From: Pseudodesulfovibrio senegalensis | GTDB taxonomy: Bacteria; Desulfobacterota; Desulfovibrionia; Desulfovibrionales; Desulfovibrionaceae | Direction of reading: 5' to 3' | NCBI RefSeq assembly: GCF_008830225.1 | Contig: NZ_WAIE01000002.1 | Location: 186,001 to 250,000, forward strand | DNA: 64,000 nucleotides | Notes under the pieces: generated by a model | Seen by the model: only the letters and a program-made list of their open reading frames with translations | Databases searched by the model: none | What the model was told of the DNA's origin: nothing | Position numbers and translations under genes: made by a program | Part shown: positions 7,765-17,800 of the stretch, in pieces | How the letters are laid out: each line of letters opens with the position of its first letter | How positions within the stretch are numbered: position 1 is the first letter of the stretch

Positions 7765-10700
7765 ATGACGAAAGACAGGGCAAAACATGACTCCGTGCAG
7801 ACTGGCTCCCGCACGCCCGGGTTTCTTCGGTTCAAGGGACTATGGGGTGTGTTGTGCGGCCTGTTTGTAGTAATGGCATTATTGGTTGCCGCATTGCCGT
7901 CCATGGTTTCTTCCGGCCTGTTTCATGCGCGCATCTGTGCTGCCTTGAGCCGTGCTGTCGCTGCCCCGGTTTCCATGCAATCCATCTCTTGGGGCTGGGG
8001 TGATCCTCTTGTTGTGAAAGGCATTGCCGTGCAGGCCGGTGATGTGGATGCATTCCAGGCCGGGCCCGTGGCCGTGGATTCCCTGCGGCTGGGGCTGGCA
8101 TGGCCTGCCCTTTTTTCAGGGATTGCCGAAGTGGATTTGCGCATTGCCGGAGTGCGGGCCGATGTCGATTTTTCCCGATTGGAGGAGACGCGGCCCGATC
8201 CGCCTCAGTCCGAAAGCTCCCATACCATTGCGGACACTCTGGCTTCGGTCATGCGCCTGCTCAATCAGGGCTATTCCCTGCCCGTGCCGGTACGCGGGTT
8301 TATCCGGGTCGAGGACATGGATATCAGAGTGCGCACGGGCACGCACAGGCCCGGATGGCAAGCGCACAACATGACAATGCGGATTGATGCTCCCGATCCT
8401 GTATTTCGGCCTGTTGCCGTTGCCCTGAGCGCCGATTTGCTCATGGGCGCGGAGCAACTCGGAACACACCGGCCTGTGCCCCTCGCTGTGGGCGCAACGT
8501 TTGTCAATACGGCCCACGGAACCGTGGTGCCTTCTCTGGTCAAATGCAATGTTGATATTGCCGCGCCCGGCCTGTCCTGCACGGTCAAAGGTTCGGTGGC
8601 AACAGGGCTTGCGCTGGAGGCCCGGGCCGATCTTGGAGTGCTTTTCCCGTACGCATCGCCCCTGATCGGCGGCCGCCTGCCGGAGCTTTCGGGGCATTTG
8701 CGCGGCAGTGTCTCCCTGTCCGGCAAGGGCGAGGATATCCTTTTCGAGACCATGACCGTGCTGGAGGGGCTGCGTGCCAGCGGCGGCGGCCTGCCCGCGG
8801 CGATCGGACCGCTGGACCTGCGCAACACCCAGCAGGGTGTGCTGGATGTCGGTTCAGGCATGGTACAGGTGGACGAAGGGAGTCTGGAAGTCGCCGATCT
8901 CATGGAGCTGGATTGGAACGGACGGGTTCGAGACATCTATGGCGGTGATCCGGTGCTGGAATTGTCGGTCGGGCCGATTTCGGCCGATATGCACGCCCTG
9001 ATGAGCAGGGCCGTTCCGTTTGTTTCCGATGGTTCCAAAAGATTGAAAGCTTTGAATTTTGGCCGCGCCGAGGCCCGGGCAAACATGGCCGTGCTTTCCC
9101 TGCACCTTGCGGACGGTCATGGACGGGCCGACCTTGTGGGCGGTGTGCTGGAGGTTGATTCCATGCGCGGCAGGGCGGCCGGACGGGAGCTCGAGGCACA
9201 CAATCTCATCGTGAGCGTGGCCGAGCTTTCCGCTGCGCTGTCCGGCAATCTGCCTGTGCTGGCCGAGGTCCGTGCCGGTGTTCGCGCCGGTCCTGTCACC
9301 TTTGGGCAGGACAGTTCATTTTCGTCCCTGGATGTCCCCCGACTGGACGTTCGTGTTGAGGATTCGGGCAACGGTCTGGCAAAAGGCGTGGTGCGCATTG
9401 CCGTTCAGGGCGAGTGCAGACATGTGGGCGTGCCCTCGTTGCCCGTGCCGCTGGAATCCGTGGGGCTGGATGCGGAGGTTGATACATTTTTCCTCGCATC
9501 ACGGCGCCTTGAAGATGGCGAGCTTCGGTTGCGTTTGAACGGCGGTGAAACGCTGGTGGCGCACATCAATGAATTGAAGCTGAACGAATTCGATATGCAC
9601 GGCCAAATGCGCGCTCGGCTGGATCCGGCGCTGGCTGTTGCCGCCAACCTTGTGCCAGAAGGCTCGCTCCGTGGCGGGCCGGGAGGTCTGGCTGTGGAGT
9701 ATGACGGCCGCCTTCCCGATGCGAAGCGGTTGCGAGCCGTTGCTGGCAAAGGGCTCTTTGAGGACAGGTTGCGCCATGTTCTGGCCGGTGTGCGTTCCCT
9801 GCGAGCGGAATTGAACATGGAATCGCTGGACATCTGCGCGGCGGGTCTTGAATTGCGCGGGTTGCGTCTGCCCGAGCCCCTGCTGCTCACGGTCGGCCCG
9901 CGGGGGGACGACGTCACTGCCCGCGGGGCGCTGGCCATATCCGATGTTGGTGGTTTGCCGGGGGTGGAGGTGCAGCATGCCTTGCCTGTCAATGCGCGTT
10001 TTTCCGCAGATATTGGCCATTGCCGAACATTGGGCCTGAAGTATGATGCACGCCTTACCCTGCTGGGTCTTGAGCACCAGGCGGACGTGCGCGTGCCCGA
10101 TATGGGGCGATTATTGGATGCGTTTGTGGCTGACGGCCTTGGCGGCGTATTGCAGCGGGCCGATCTGGATTTTTCGTCAACAGTGTCGGCTCAACCGCAG
10201 GGAGCGTTGCCCGGAGAGGACGGTGTGTCCCTGGCCGGCGGACTGCAGGCAGGGATTTCGGTGCGGCTTGCGGCAGGGAGGTCTCTGGCTCTGGAGTGCC
10301 GGGCAAAGGCCGTGGATATGCAGGCCGAATACGGGAACCGTGCCGCCGTGAATGGGCTCAATGGCGGGTATTCCTTTGCCCGGACATACCGCATCGCCGA
10401 GGCGGACGCGCAGGACGCGGTGGGACAGCAGATGAATGCCGGCCCCCAGGGGCTTTCACGAACCGTGCTTGCCGAGCGCAGGCGGCATCAGGCCATTGCC
10501 GACGATCTTTTTGCCCGGCGCGTGAACCGCGACCTGCGCGGCAGCAATCAGGGCATGCGTACCCTGGACTGCGACCGCTTTTTTTGGGCCGGTCCGCCCG
10601 TTCCTGTCGCCTTGGACAATGTGGAAATGCAGGTGAGCGAGGACGGCGGGATTCCGTCCATGGAGTTTTTTCAATTCGGAACCATGGGCGGTTCGGTTCA

Positions 10701-11292
10701 GGGCGGCGTGTTCGTCAAATCGCAGCGCTCGGGCGGGTATGCCGCAGCCGTGCGTTGCGCGTTCACCGGGCTGGATGCGGACGAATTGCTGCCGCAGGAC
10801 ATTGAGCGGCTCAAGGGTGAGGATACCGAGCTTTCCGGACAGCTGGCCGTGGACGTGCCCTTGTCCGAAAGTCCTGCATACATGCTGGAAAATACCCGTG
10901 TGCGTTTGGATATGACCCATATCGGAACCCGCACCCTTGAACGGCTGTTGCGCTCGTTGGACCCGCAGGAAGCCAACCGGACCATCGTGGACCAGCGCAG
11001 GCTTTTGCGCATGGGCACGCCGCGCAACGTGTGCCTGCGCATTGCCAACGGCAACCTTTCCCTTTCCGGAGAAGTCGTGGCGCTGGGCATCCGGCTGGAC
11101 CTGCCTCGCCTTACGAGATTCAATCTTGCGGGTCTGCCCGTACATGATATGCTGGCGCAAAGGCTGGCCGTGGTCGGCCCGGTGGTGCGGCTGCTGAACC
11201 TGCTGACCGCCGATGAACTGCAAATAACGCCCCGCGGCACTGTTCGGCTTGTGCGCACGGGCAGGAACATGGATGAACGAGGTGGCTCATGA
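7765..11292 (+). CDS. Large AsmA-like/YdbH-like envelope protein
   Basis: A 1175-residue protein with one N-terminal membrane segment at about residues 28-48 and no signal cleavage site, so it should be anchored in the inner membrane with the rest in the periplasm. The body is a long run of short beta-rich repeats with many Gly and Asp turns, as in AsmA, TamB and YdbH proteins that form hydrophobic bridges for phospholipid transfer. The C-terminal part (LDMTHIGTRTLERLLRSLDP onward) has the look of the conserved AsmA-like end. The next gene encodes a DUF1318 (YdbL-like) lipoprotein, which recalls the ydbH-ynbE-ydbL operon. The stop overlaps the next start as ATGA. The family assignment is by pattern and context. 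Confidence 0.7.
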   Translation: MTKDRAKHDSVQTGSRTPGFLRFKGLWGVLCGLFVVMALLVAALPSMVSSGLFHARICAALSRAVAAPVSMQSISWGWGDPLVVKGIAVQAGDVDAFQAGPVAVDSLRLGLAWPALFSGIAEVDLRIAGVRADVDFSRLEETRPDPPQSESSHTIADTLASVMRLLNQGYSLPVPVRGFIRVEDMDIRVRTGTHRPGWQAHNMTMRIDAPDPVFRPVAVALSADLLMGAEQLGTHRPVPLAVGATFVNTAHGTVVPSLVKCNVDIAAPGLSCTVKGSVATGLALEARADLGVLFPYASPLIGGRLPELSGHLRGSVSLSGKGEDILFETMTVLEGLRASGGGLPAAIGPLDLRNTQQGVLDVGSGMVQVDEGSLEVADLMELDWNGRVRDIYGGDPVLELSVGPISADMHALMSRAVPFVSDGSKRLKALNFGRAEARANMAVLSLHLADGHGRADLVGGVLEVDSMRGRAAGRELEAHNLIVSVAELSAALSGNLPVLAEVRAGVRAGPVTFGQDSSFSSLDVPRLDVRVEDSGNGLAKGVVRIAVQGECRHVGVPSLPVPLESVGLDAEVDTFFLASRRLEDGELRLRLNGGETLVAHINELKLNEFDMHGQMRARLDPALAVAANLVPEGSLRGGPGGLAVEYDGRLPDAKRLRAVAGKGLFEDRLRHVLAGVRSLRAELNMESLDICAAGLELRGLRLPEPLLLTVGPRGDDVTARGALAISDVGGLPGVEVQHALPVNARFSADIGHCRTLGLKYDARLTLLGLEHQADVRVPDMGRLLDAFVADGLGGVLQRADLDFSSTVSAQPQGALPGEDGVSLAGGLQAGISVRLAAGRSLALECRAKAVDMQAEYGNRAAVNGLNGGYSFARTYRIAEADAQDAVGQQMNAGPQGLSRTVLAERRRHQAIADDLFARRVNRDLRGSNQGMRTLDCDRFFWAGPPVPVALDNVEMQVSEDGGIPSMEFFQFGTMGGSVQGGVFVKSQRSGGYAAAVRCAFTGLDADELLPQDIERLKGEDTELSGQLAVDVPLSESPAYMLENTRVRLDMTHIGTRTLERLLRSLDPQEANRTIVDQRRLLRMGTPRNVCLRIANGNLSLSGEVVALGIRLDLPRLTRFNLAGLPVHDMLAQRLAVVGPVVRLLNLLTADELQITPRGTVRLVRTGRNMDERGGS

Positions 11293-11882
11293 ACGCCCTG
11301 AAGAATATTGTCTTGATCGTGGTGCTGGTTGCCGCATGCGGATGCACGCTGGCCAAGGTGCAGGTGGATGTGGCCAGCGAACGGACCACGCTGGAAAATC
11401 AGGTGCTTGGCTCATACAACGCCCTGAACCGACAGGCCATGCTTACGGCTTCTGTGCGCGGCGTTGATCCGTTGGGGCAGGTGCAGCCGCCCGCGACCAT
11501 GAGCGCCGGAGCGCAGGATGCCGTGGACGCCATGCAGGTGATCGCCTTTCATGCCGACGACGTGGATGCTTTCAAACAGCTCGGCTGGGTGGGCGAGGCC
11601 AATGACGGCCTGTTGCAGGCTTTTGCCATGGAGCGCGAAAATGTTCCTGACGAACTGGCCGACTTCGTAAGCCGTTACAGTCGCGAGGAATTTGATTCGG
11701 TTGTGCTGGCCGTGAACAATGCCCGCATGACGACCATGCGCCGTGTGGTGGAGACCAACGCGGATCTGGATGCCGACGACATGGAGCGGGTGCAGGCCGT
11801 GTTCGGCTCCCTGAACGCGGAAAACGCCCTGTCCGGTGAACGCATACAGGGTGCGGACGGCCGATGGACGGTGAAGCAATGA
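11289..11882 (+). CDS. DUF1318 (YdbL-like) lipoprotein
   Basis: A 197-residue lipoprotein: signal MNALKNIVLIVVLVAACGC with a lipobox VAAC, so Cys17 should be lipidated. The mature N-terminus reads CGCTLAKVQVDV; the C-terminal half ends in LSGERIQGADGRWTVKQ, matching the ending of YdbL/DUF1318 proteins (a Gly-Glu-x-Ile/Val-Gln segment before a Gly-x-Trp-x-x-Lys tail). In Escherichia coli the lipoprotein YnbE and YdbL are separate; here a lipid anchor and a YdbL-like domain are in one chain. Both ends overlap neighbours by 4 bases (ATGA), so translation is probably coupled across three genes. Confidence 0.75.
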   Translation: MNALKNIVLIVVLVAACGCTLAKVQVDVASERTTLENQVLGSYNALNRQAMLTASVRGVDPLGQVQPPATMSAGAQDAVDAMQVIAFHADDVDAFKQLGWVGEANDGLLQAFAMERENVPDELADFVSRYSREEFDSVVLAVNNARMTTMRRVVETNADLDADDMERVQAVFGSLNAENALSGERIQGADGRWTVKQ

Positions 11883-14800
11883 TGCGGCGTGCCGGAATAT
11901 TCATGCTGGCAGCATTGCTGCTTGTGAGCCTTGCCTTGCCCGCGGGTGCCCGTGTGAAGCCCCGTGCATTGAACGTCGATCGCCCGGAACAGTTTACTTT
12001 CGAGGCCCGGTCCGTGCTGTATGCGGACGTATCCCCGGACGGACGGCTCATGGCCTGCACGCGTGAAAGCGATGGTTTCACCGGGCTTTGGCTGCGCTCT
12101 GCAGACCCGGCCACGGCCATGATTCCCCGGCGGCTGACTCCGGACGCGGGTAACCATTATGCACCGCGTTTTTCCCGCGATGGCCGGTTCGTTGCCTTTG
12201 TGGGTACCCTGCATGACGCCAAGGGCGATATTTATGTGCTTGATTTGAAAGGTGATATGCAGTCACGCAGGCTCACGGGCCGGGACACGGCAGACGGCGG
12301 ACCGTGTTTTTCCCCGGACGGCAAGACCATCTACTACCATCGCACGGTCCCGGGCAAACGTCTGCCTGAACTGACAGCGCTGGATATTGATTTCGGACAC
12401 AGCCGTTCCCTGAACGTTGATTCGGATGGAGCGTTTCCTGCGATTTCCCCGGACGGAACCCGCATTGCCTTTGTTGCGCGCACGCATGACCCGGCCGGGG
12501 ATATTCTTGTGCTGGATCGTGCTACCGGAACGGTTACGGCATTGACTTCCGGGCCGGACAGGGATTTGTACCCCCGATGGAGCGCGGACGGAAGGTATGT
12601 CTATTTTACGCGTGGTGAGGATACGCCCCGGATCATGCGCATTGACGCGGGCGAACACGATACTGGAAAATCGCTCGGCCCATGGCCGGTGACTTCGGGA
12701 GCGCAAGCCGCGTATCAGCCCGTCGTCGCTGCCGGCCGTCTGTACTATCTTTCCGAAAGCGACGGTGTTGGCAATGTCTGGACCCTGCCGCAGGACGGGC
12801 CTGTCCCCGGGCTTGGGTCGGCCGAGGCCCAGCTGGCGTTGGCCCGCGATATAGCAATCAGTCCGGACCGGGACACCGGGTTGACCGTGCTCGGTTATTC
12901 CCGCGTCTTGGAACGTTTCGGCAATGATGCGGCGCGCTGTACCGAGGCTGCCTACCGCATGGGACGCGTGCTGGAAGGCATGAAGGACGGCGCACGCAGG
13001 GCGGAGCAGGCCTATGCGCGGGCCAGCGTGGGGCCGGATTCCCTGTATTCCGGGCTTGCGGAAGTGGCTGCCGGGGCCATGCGTGCGCGTGCGTCCCTGT
13101 CGCGGACGGACAGCCGTCCCTCGGCCAAATCTCTGGCTCGGCAGGCCCGGACGCTGGTCGATATCGGGGACAGGCATGCCGATCCCCGGATTCGGGCGCG
13201 CGCTCGGATCGAGGCTGTCCGCCTGTATGTTGCCTTTGGAACCATGCCGCGCGACCTCACGGCGGCGCTGATTCTGACGGACGACGCCATCCGTATGGCG
13301 GATGCGAAAAGTGCCCGTTCGGAGCAGGCCGAGGCCCTTGTGCTCAAGGGCGACGTGTATGCCCGGTCCGGTGCGGGGCGGTCGGTGGTGCCGTTGTATG
13401 AGCGCGTTGTGCGGGAGTATCCCGGTCAGGAGCAATGGACACAGGCCGCTGCCATGCGCCTGCTGGACCGCGCCGTGGCGGGCATGGATTCGCTGGATCA
13501 GCGCATGGGCGCGTTACTTTCCGTGGCTTCGGGCAATGAAGCAGGGTTGCCCGTGCTGGCGGCTCTGGCGTGGAACCGCATGGGTGACGAGTACCACCGC
13601 GCAGGCGAAGATCAACAGGCGGCCAACGCCTACTCCACGACCCTCGCAAAATTTTCGGATACCGGCGCGCCTGTTGTGGCCGCGCGCATGGCGCTCGCGG
13701 AAATCCTGTATGATCAGGAACGGTTTCAGCGCGCGCTGGATCTTTATGAAACGGAAATGGCCGAACGGCCTGCCGAAGATCGCATCTATCGGCTGGCGCG
13801 GGCCGCCTATCTGCAGCGTTCGGCCGCTGCCGGACAGCACCTGCTGCGTCTTGGCGAGGTGTCGGCAGCCCGCAGCGTGTTTGCGGAACTGGTGCGTTAT
13901 GCCCCGGACAACGTGCCCGCGCATCGCGGTGTGGTGCAGTGCGCTGCGGCCATGGGTATATTGGAAGAATCAATAGATAAGTATTCCGATCAATTAGAAG
14001 CTGACCCGGAGAATGACGTCCTGTTGTATTCCTTGGGTTTGGCCCTGACCTACCGTGATTCCAGGGCAGATCTTGAGCGGGCGCGTGATCTCATTGCCCA
14101 TGCTGTGCGTAATCAGGGACAGGTTTCCTATTATCACCAGACGCTGGGCTATGTGCACGAGGTGTTGGAAACCGTACATGGCGTCCCCGAAGGGTTGGAA
14201 AAGGCCCTGCTGGAATACCGCACAGCCCGATTTCTCAACGATGCCCGACTCGATGCCCAGAACGCCGCGGACCTCGACCTGAACGTGGGCAACGCCTGTT
14301 TCCTGCTGGGTCAATATGAACGGGCTTTTCGCAACTACCAACGGCGGCTGGCGTCCGGCCGCTCTTTCGGCAACACGGATCAGGAAATCGTTTTTTACCA
14401 GCGCCTTGGGCGTGCGGCGTTTCAGGCCGGGGAGCCGCAGGCCACGGTGGACGCATTCAATCTCGCCATCCAACTGGTGGACGAACACGCCGACCCCCGA
14501 CTGGCTTCGCGTCGTTTTGGCGTGTTGGGCAAGTATGTTCTGGACTCGGTGCTGCGTCCGCTCATGGGGGATGACGCGCCCGAACAGGCCCGCAACGTTG
14601 CCCTTGTGTTGGCGCGCGAGCAGGCCGAATTGAATAATCGGGCCTTTGCCCTTGGCCGGGTGGCCGTGCCCATGCCGCCTTCCGGGGAATGGCTGCAATA
14701 TCGTGCAGGCATGGTCGCATTGATTGCGGATCAGCAACGGTTGAACCGGCGAATTGTGGATAGGGGGCTTGCGGCCCCGGAAAGTGTTGAGGCGCAGACC

Positions 14801-17800
14801 ATGCAGCGCATGGCCGAGTCCGTGCGGGAGGCTCTGGACACGCCCGGGCGCTACGGTGAAATGCAGGCCGAGTTGCAGGACCGGCTCGGGCTTGCCCTGC
14901 AGGAAAACGGCCAACATGCCGAGGCCAGGCTGGCTTTTTTGCAGGCATTTGATCGTAACGAAGCGCTGGGCCGGACTTTCAATCTGGCCGTGAATCTGCG
15001 TTCTGCTGCCTATAACGCGTGGCTGCTGGCCGGGGACGCCCACGGCCTTGAGCGCAAACGGCTGTTGCAACAGGCGCATAACGAATTCGGCAGGGTCGTG
15101 GCTTTGGTCAAGGAACACGGGGTCCCGGAACGGGGCACTGCGCACGACAATGGTGGGGCGCTGATCTCCGTGAACCTGCGCATTGCCTTGGACGAGACCA
15201 CGGCCACGCATGCCATGGACGGCTTTTCGCCGGAACAGGAAATCCGGCTGGCCCGGACGTTTATGACCCGCATTGCTACGGAATTGGGGCGCATTACCGA
15301 GGCCCGGAGAGCGCTCGAGGCGCAGTTGCCTGAAACCGTGGTCCCGGCCAAAACACCGGCAGGCCAGCGATTCGGCACCGGCCTTGCCCTGCATCGGGCC
15401 GCGCATCTGGCCCGTGCCGTGCAGGACCCGCTGGCCGCTTTTGAGCGGTTTGCCCAGTCCGCGGACATGGGCATTGCCATGGGCACGGCCACCAGCGCCG
15501 CGCTGAATGTCATGAACATGGCCCAGTGCCTGCGAGATGCCGAGCCCTCGGCAGGTCAGGACCGTCTGGCTTCCATGCGCACTCGTTTTGTTGCTTTGGT
15601 GCGCCGGGTCACGCGGCTTGTGGATCGATTGTCGGACGGCATGGCTGCGCCGGGAATCATCGCGCCTGAATTTCACAATGCCGTTGCCGTGGCTTTTAAC
15701 GATCTTGCGCAGGCGCGCGAGGCCGGAGCCGTGCGGTCATATTGGCTGTCCCTGGCCATGGGTCATGCCAATGGGGCCGTGGAATACTTCGAAGAAAATC
15801 CGCCCGATTCCCGGCAGCAGAGCGCGCTTCTGTGTGCGGCACTGCTCAACAGGGCGCGGCTGGGCGACCAGCTGGGCCTGCCTGGAAAACAGGACCGTGA
15901 GCGCGTGCTCACCCTTTGTGACGATGCGTTTTTACCCGATTTCCGATGGCGTGCGCTGGCCGCGTCCGGGCGGCTGCCCGAGGCTCTGGACGTATTGCGT
16001 TCATTGCCCCTGCCGTCCATGCACGCGGGGCAAGGCGAGATCATCGCCGCTCTTGCTTCCTTGGTGCGTCAACAGGTTGATGCCGGAAACGTGGAGCAGG
16101 CATTTGATCTGGCCGAGGAATTGTCCGAACTGGAGCGGGTCAACCGTACTGCCTGTCTGGGCGTGAGCCTGCCGCAGGGACGGGATGCGGACCTGCTGGC
16201 GCGCATTGCGCCTCGGTTGTTGCGTATCCGCGAGTTGCGGCAACGCCTTGATTCAGAACAGGAAGCGTTGTCCGAATCGCAACGGGACAGGGTGCGTTCC
16301 CGGTTGGAACAGGAACAGGAGATTCTGGTTTCCGAACTCGGACCGGACCGCGAACGCTTGCCCGGCCTTGCCCGGTTGGCGTCCGGCGAGGACGAGCGGG
16401 AGTGGTTGCTTACCATCATGGGTATGGCCGTGCGCCTGGAACGTGCCGCGGACGAACACGCCGCCTATGGCACCGGCCGCACGCTGGAAAAACGGCAAGC
16501 CGCGGTGGACGCGTATTCCCGCACGGTGGCACGCGCTGCGGGTTCCCTGCCGTTTGCACAGCCGCCCGGGGTGTTGGGTTTCATCGTACCGCTTCCGGCC
16601 ATGGCCTTCGACGTCATGGAGAATCTCGGGCCCGGCCGGAACCTCATGCGTGCTTTCCCTGCCGGGGACGGCGGCTGGATCGTTTTTTCCGTGCGGCAGG
16701 ACGCCCTGTCTGCAACGCTGTCGGCCACACTGCCGGAATCCGCAGACATGTTGGCCGTGGAGTTTCCTTCCCGTGTTCCTGCCGATTTCAATGGAACGCT
16801 GGTGCTGAGCGGCACACATTTCGTTCGGAGCGCATACGGGCTCAAGCCGTTCAAGCGGCGGCTTTTGGCGCTTGATGTCGACCTCGACCCTGTGCCGCAG
16901 TTTTTTGCAACTGAATCCATGGGGCATAATGCCACGGTGGAACAGACCGAGGAGTTGGCGGGCTGCGCCCAGACGTTGGTTCTTGGCAACCCGGTCCATG
17001 CCGGAAGTTCTGTCCCGGTCCGCAGGAACAGGCGCGCCATGCCCGGTGTTCTGGTGCATGTGGGCGGAACGGATATTCCGATGGCCCAACTGGCAGGCAG
17101 GGCAAGCAATGTGTCGCTGGCCATGATCGCCGATTCAGGGCTTTCCGTGGCCGGAACCAGGGCATGGTCGGGCAGGAACGACGTATACGAGGCCGGTTGC
17201 GTGGCTTCGCTGTTCGGTTTGCCCTCCATGACCTTCATGGCACGGCAGGATATGCCCGGATTTTTGCAACGGTATGCCCGCATGTCGCCGCAACAGGCCA
17301 TGGCCTCACAGCGCGGGAGCGCAGGGCGCGAAGGGACTGCGGGACTGTTGCTGGGGCATCCGGGACTTGCGCCCGATCAGGCCCTTGAATTGGCCCGCGA
17401 ACAGTTCGGCTTGCTGGCCGGGCGTGCCTCCCGTGCCTATCAGGCCGGGCAGTATGAAGCCGCCTTGGCCGCGTTCGAGGATTGCATCACCATAGCGCTG
17501 GAAAGCGGCGACAGCCAGCATGCGGCCTATCTGCCGCAGTTGTATGCCTTTGCACGCACCAGTGCCTATGAAGCCGGGCAACTGTCCGTTGCCGTGCGCC
17601 ATGGACAGGCGTTGGTGGAATTGCTGCAACAGGAGGCCCCGGATTCTGCGGAGCATGCACGCGCCGTGCTGCAACTGGGGCTGGTGCATGCACGCGCCGA
17701 GCAGTTTGCATTGGCCATGCCGTTGCTGGAGCGGGCCGTGGGCATGTTCGCAGCGCTGGACATGGGGCCGGAACAGGTCCGGGCCATGGATGAATTGGGT

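Noticed and set aside
13960-14000. A frameshift or junction in the giant CHAT gene at a short AT-rich stretch
   Set aside because: The frame and helical repeat pattern continue without a break on both sides.
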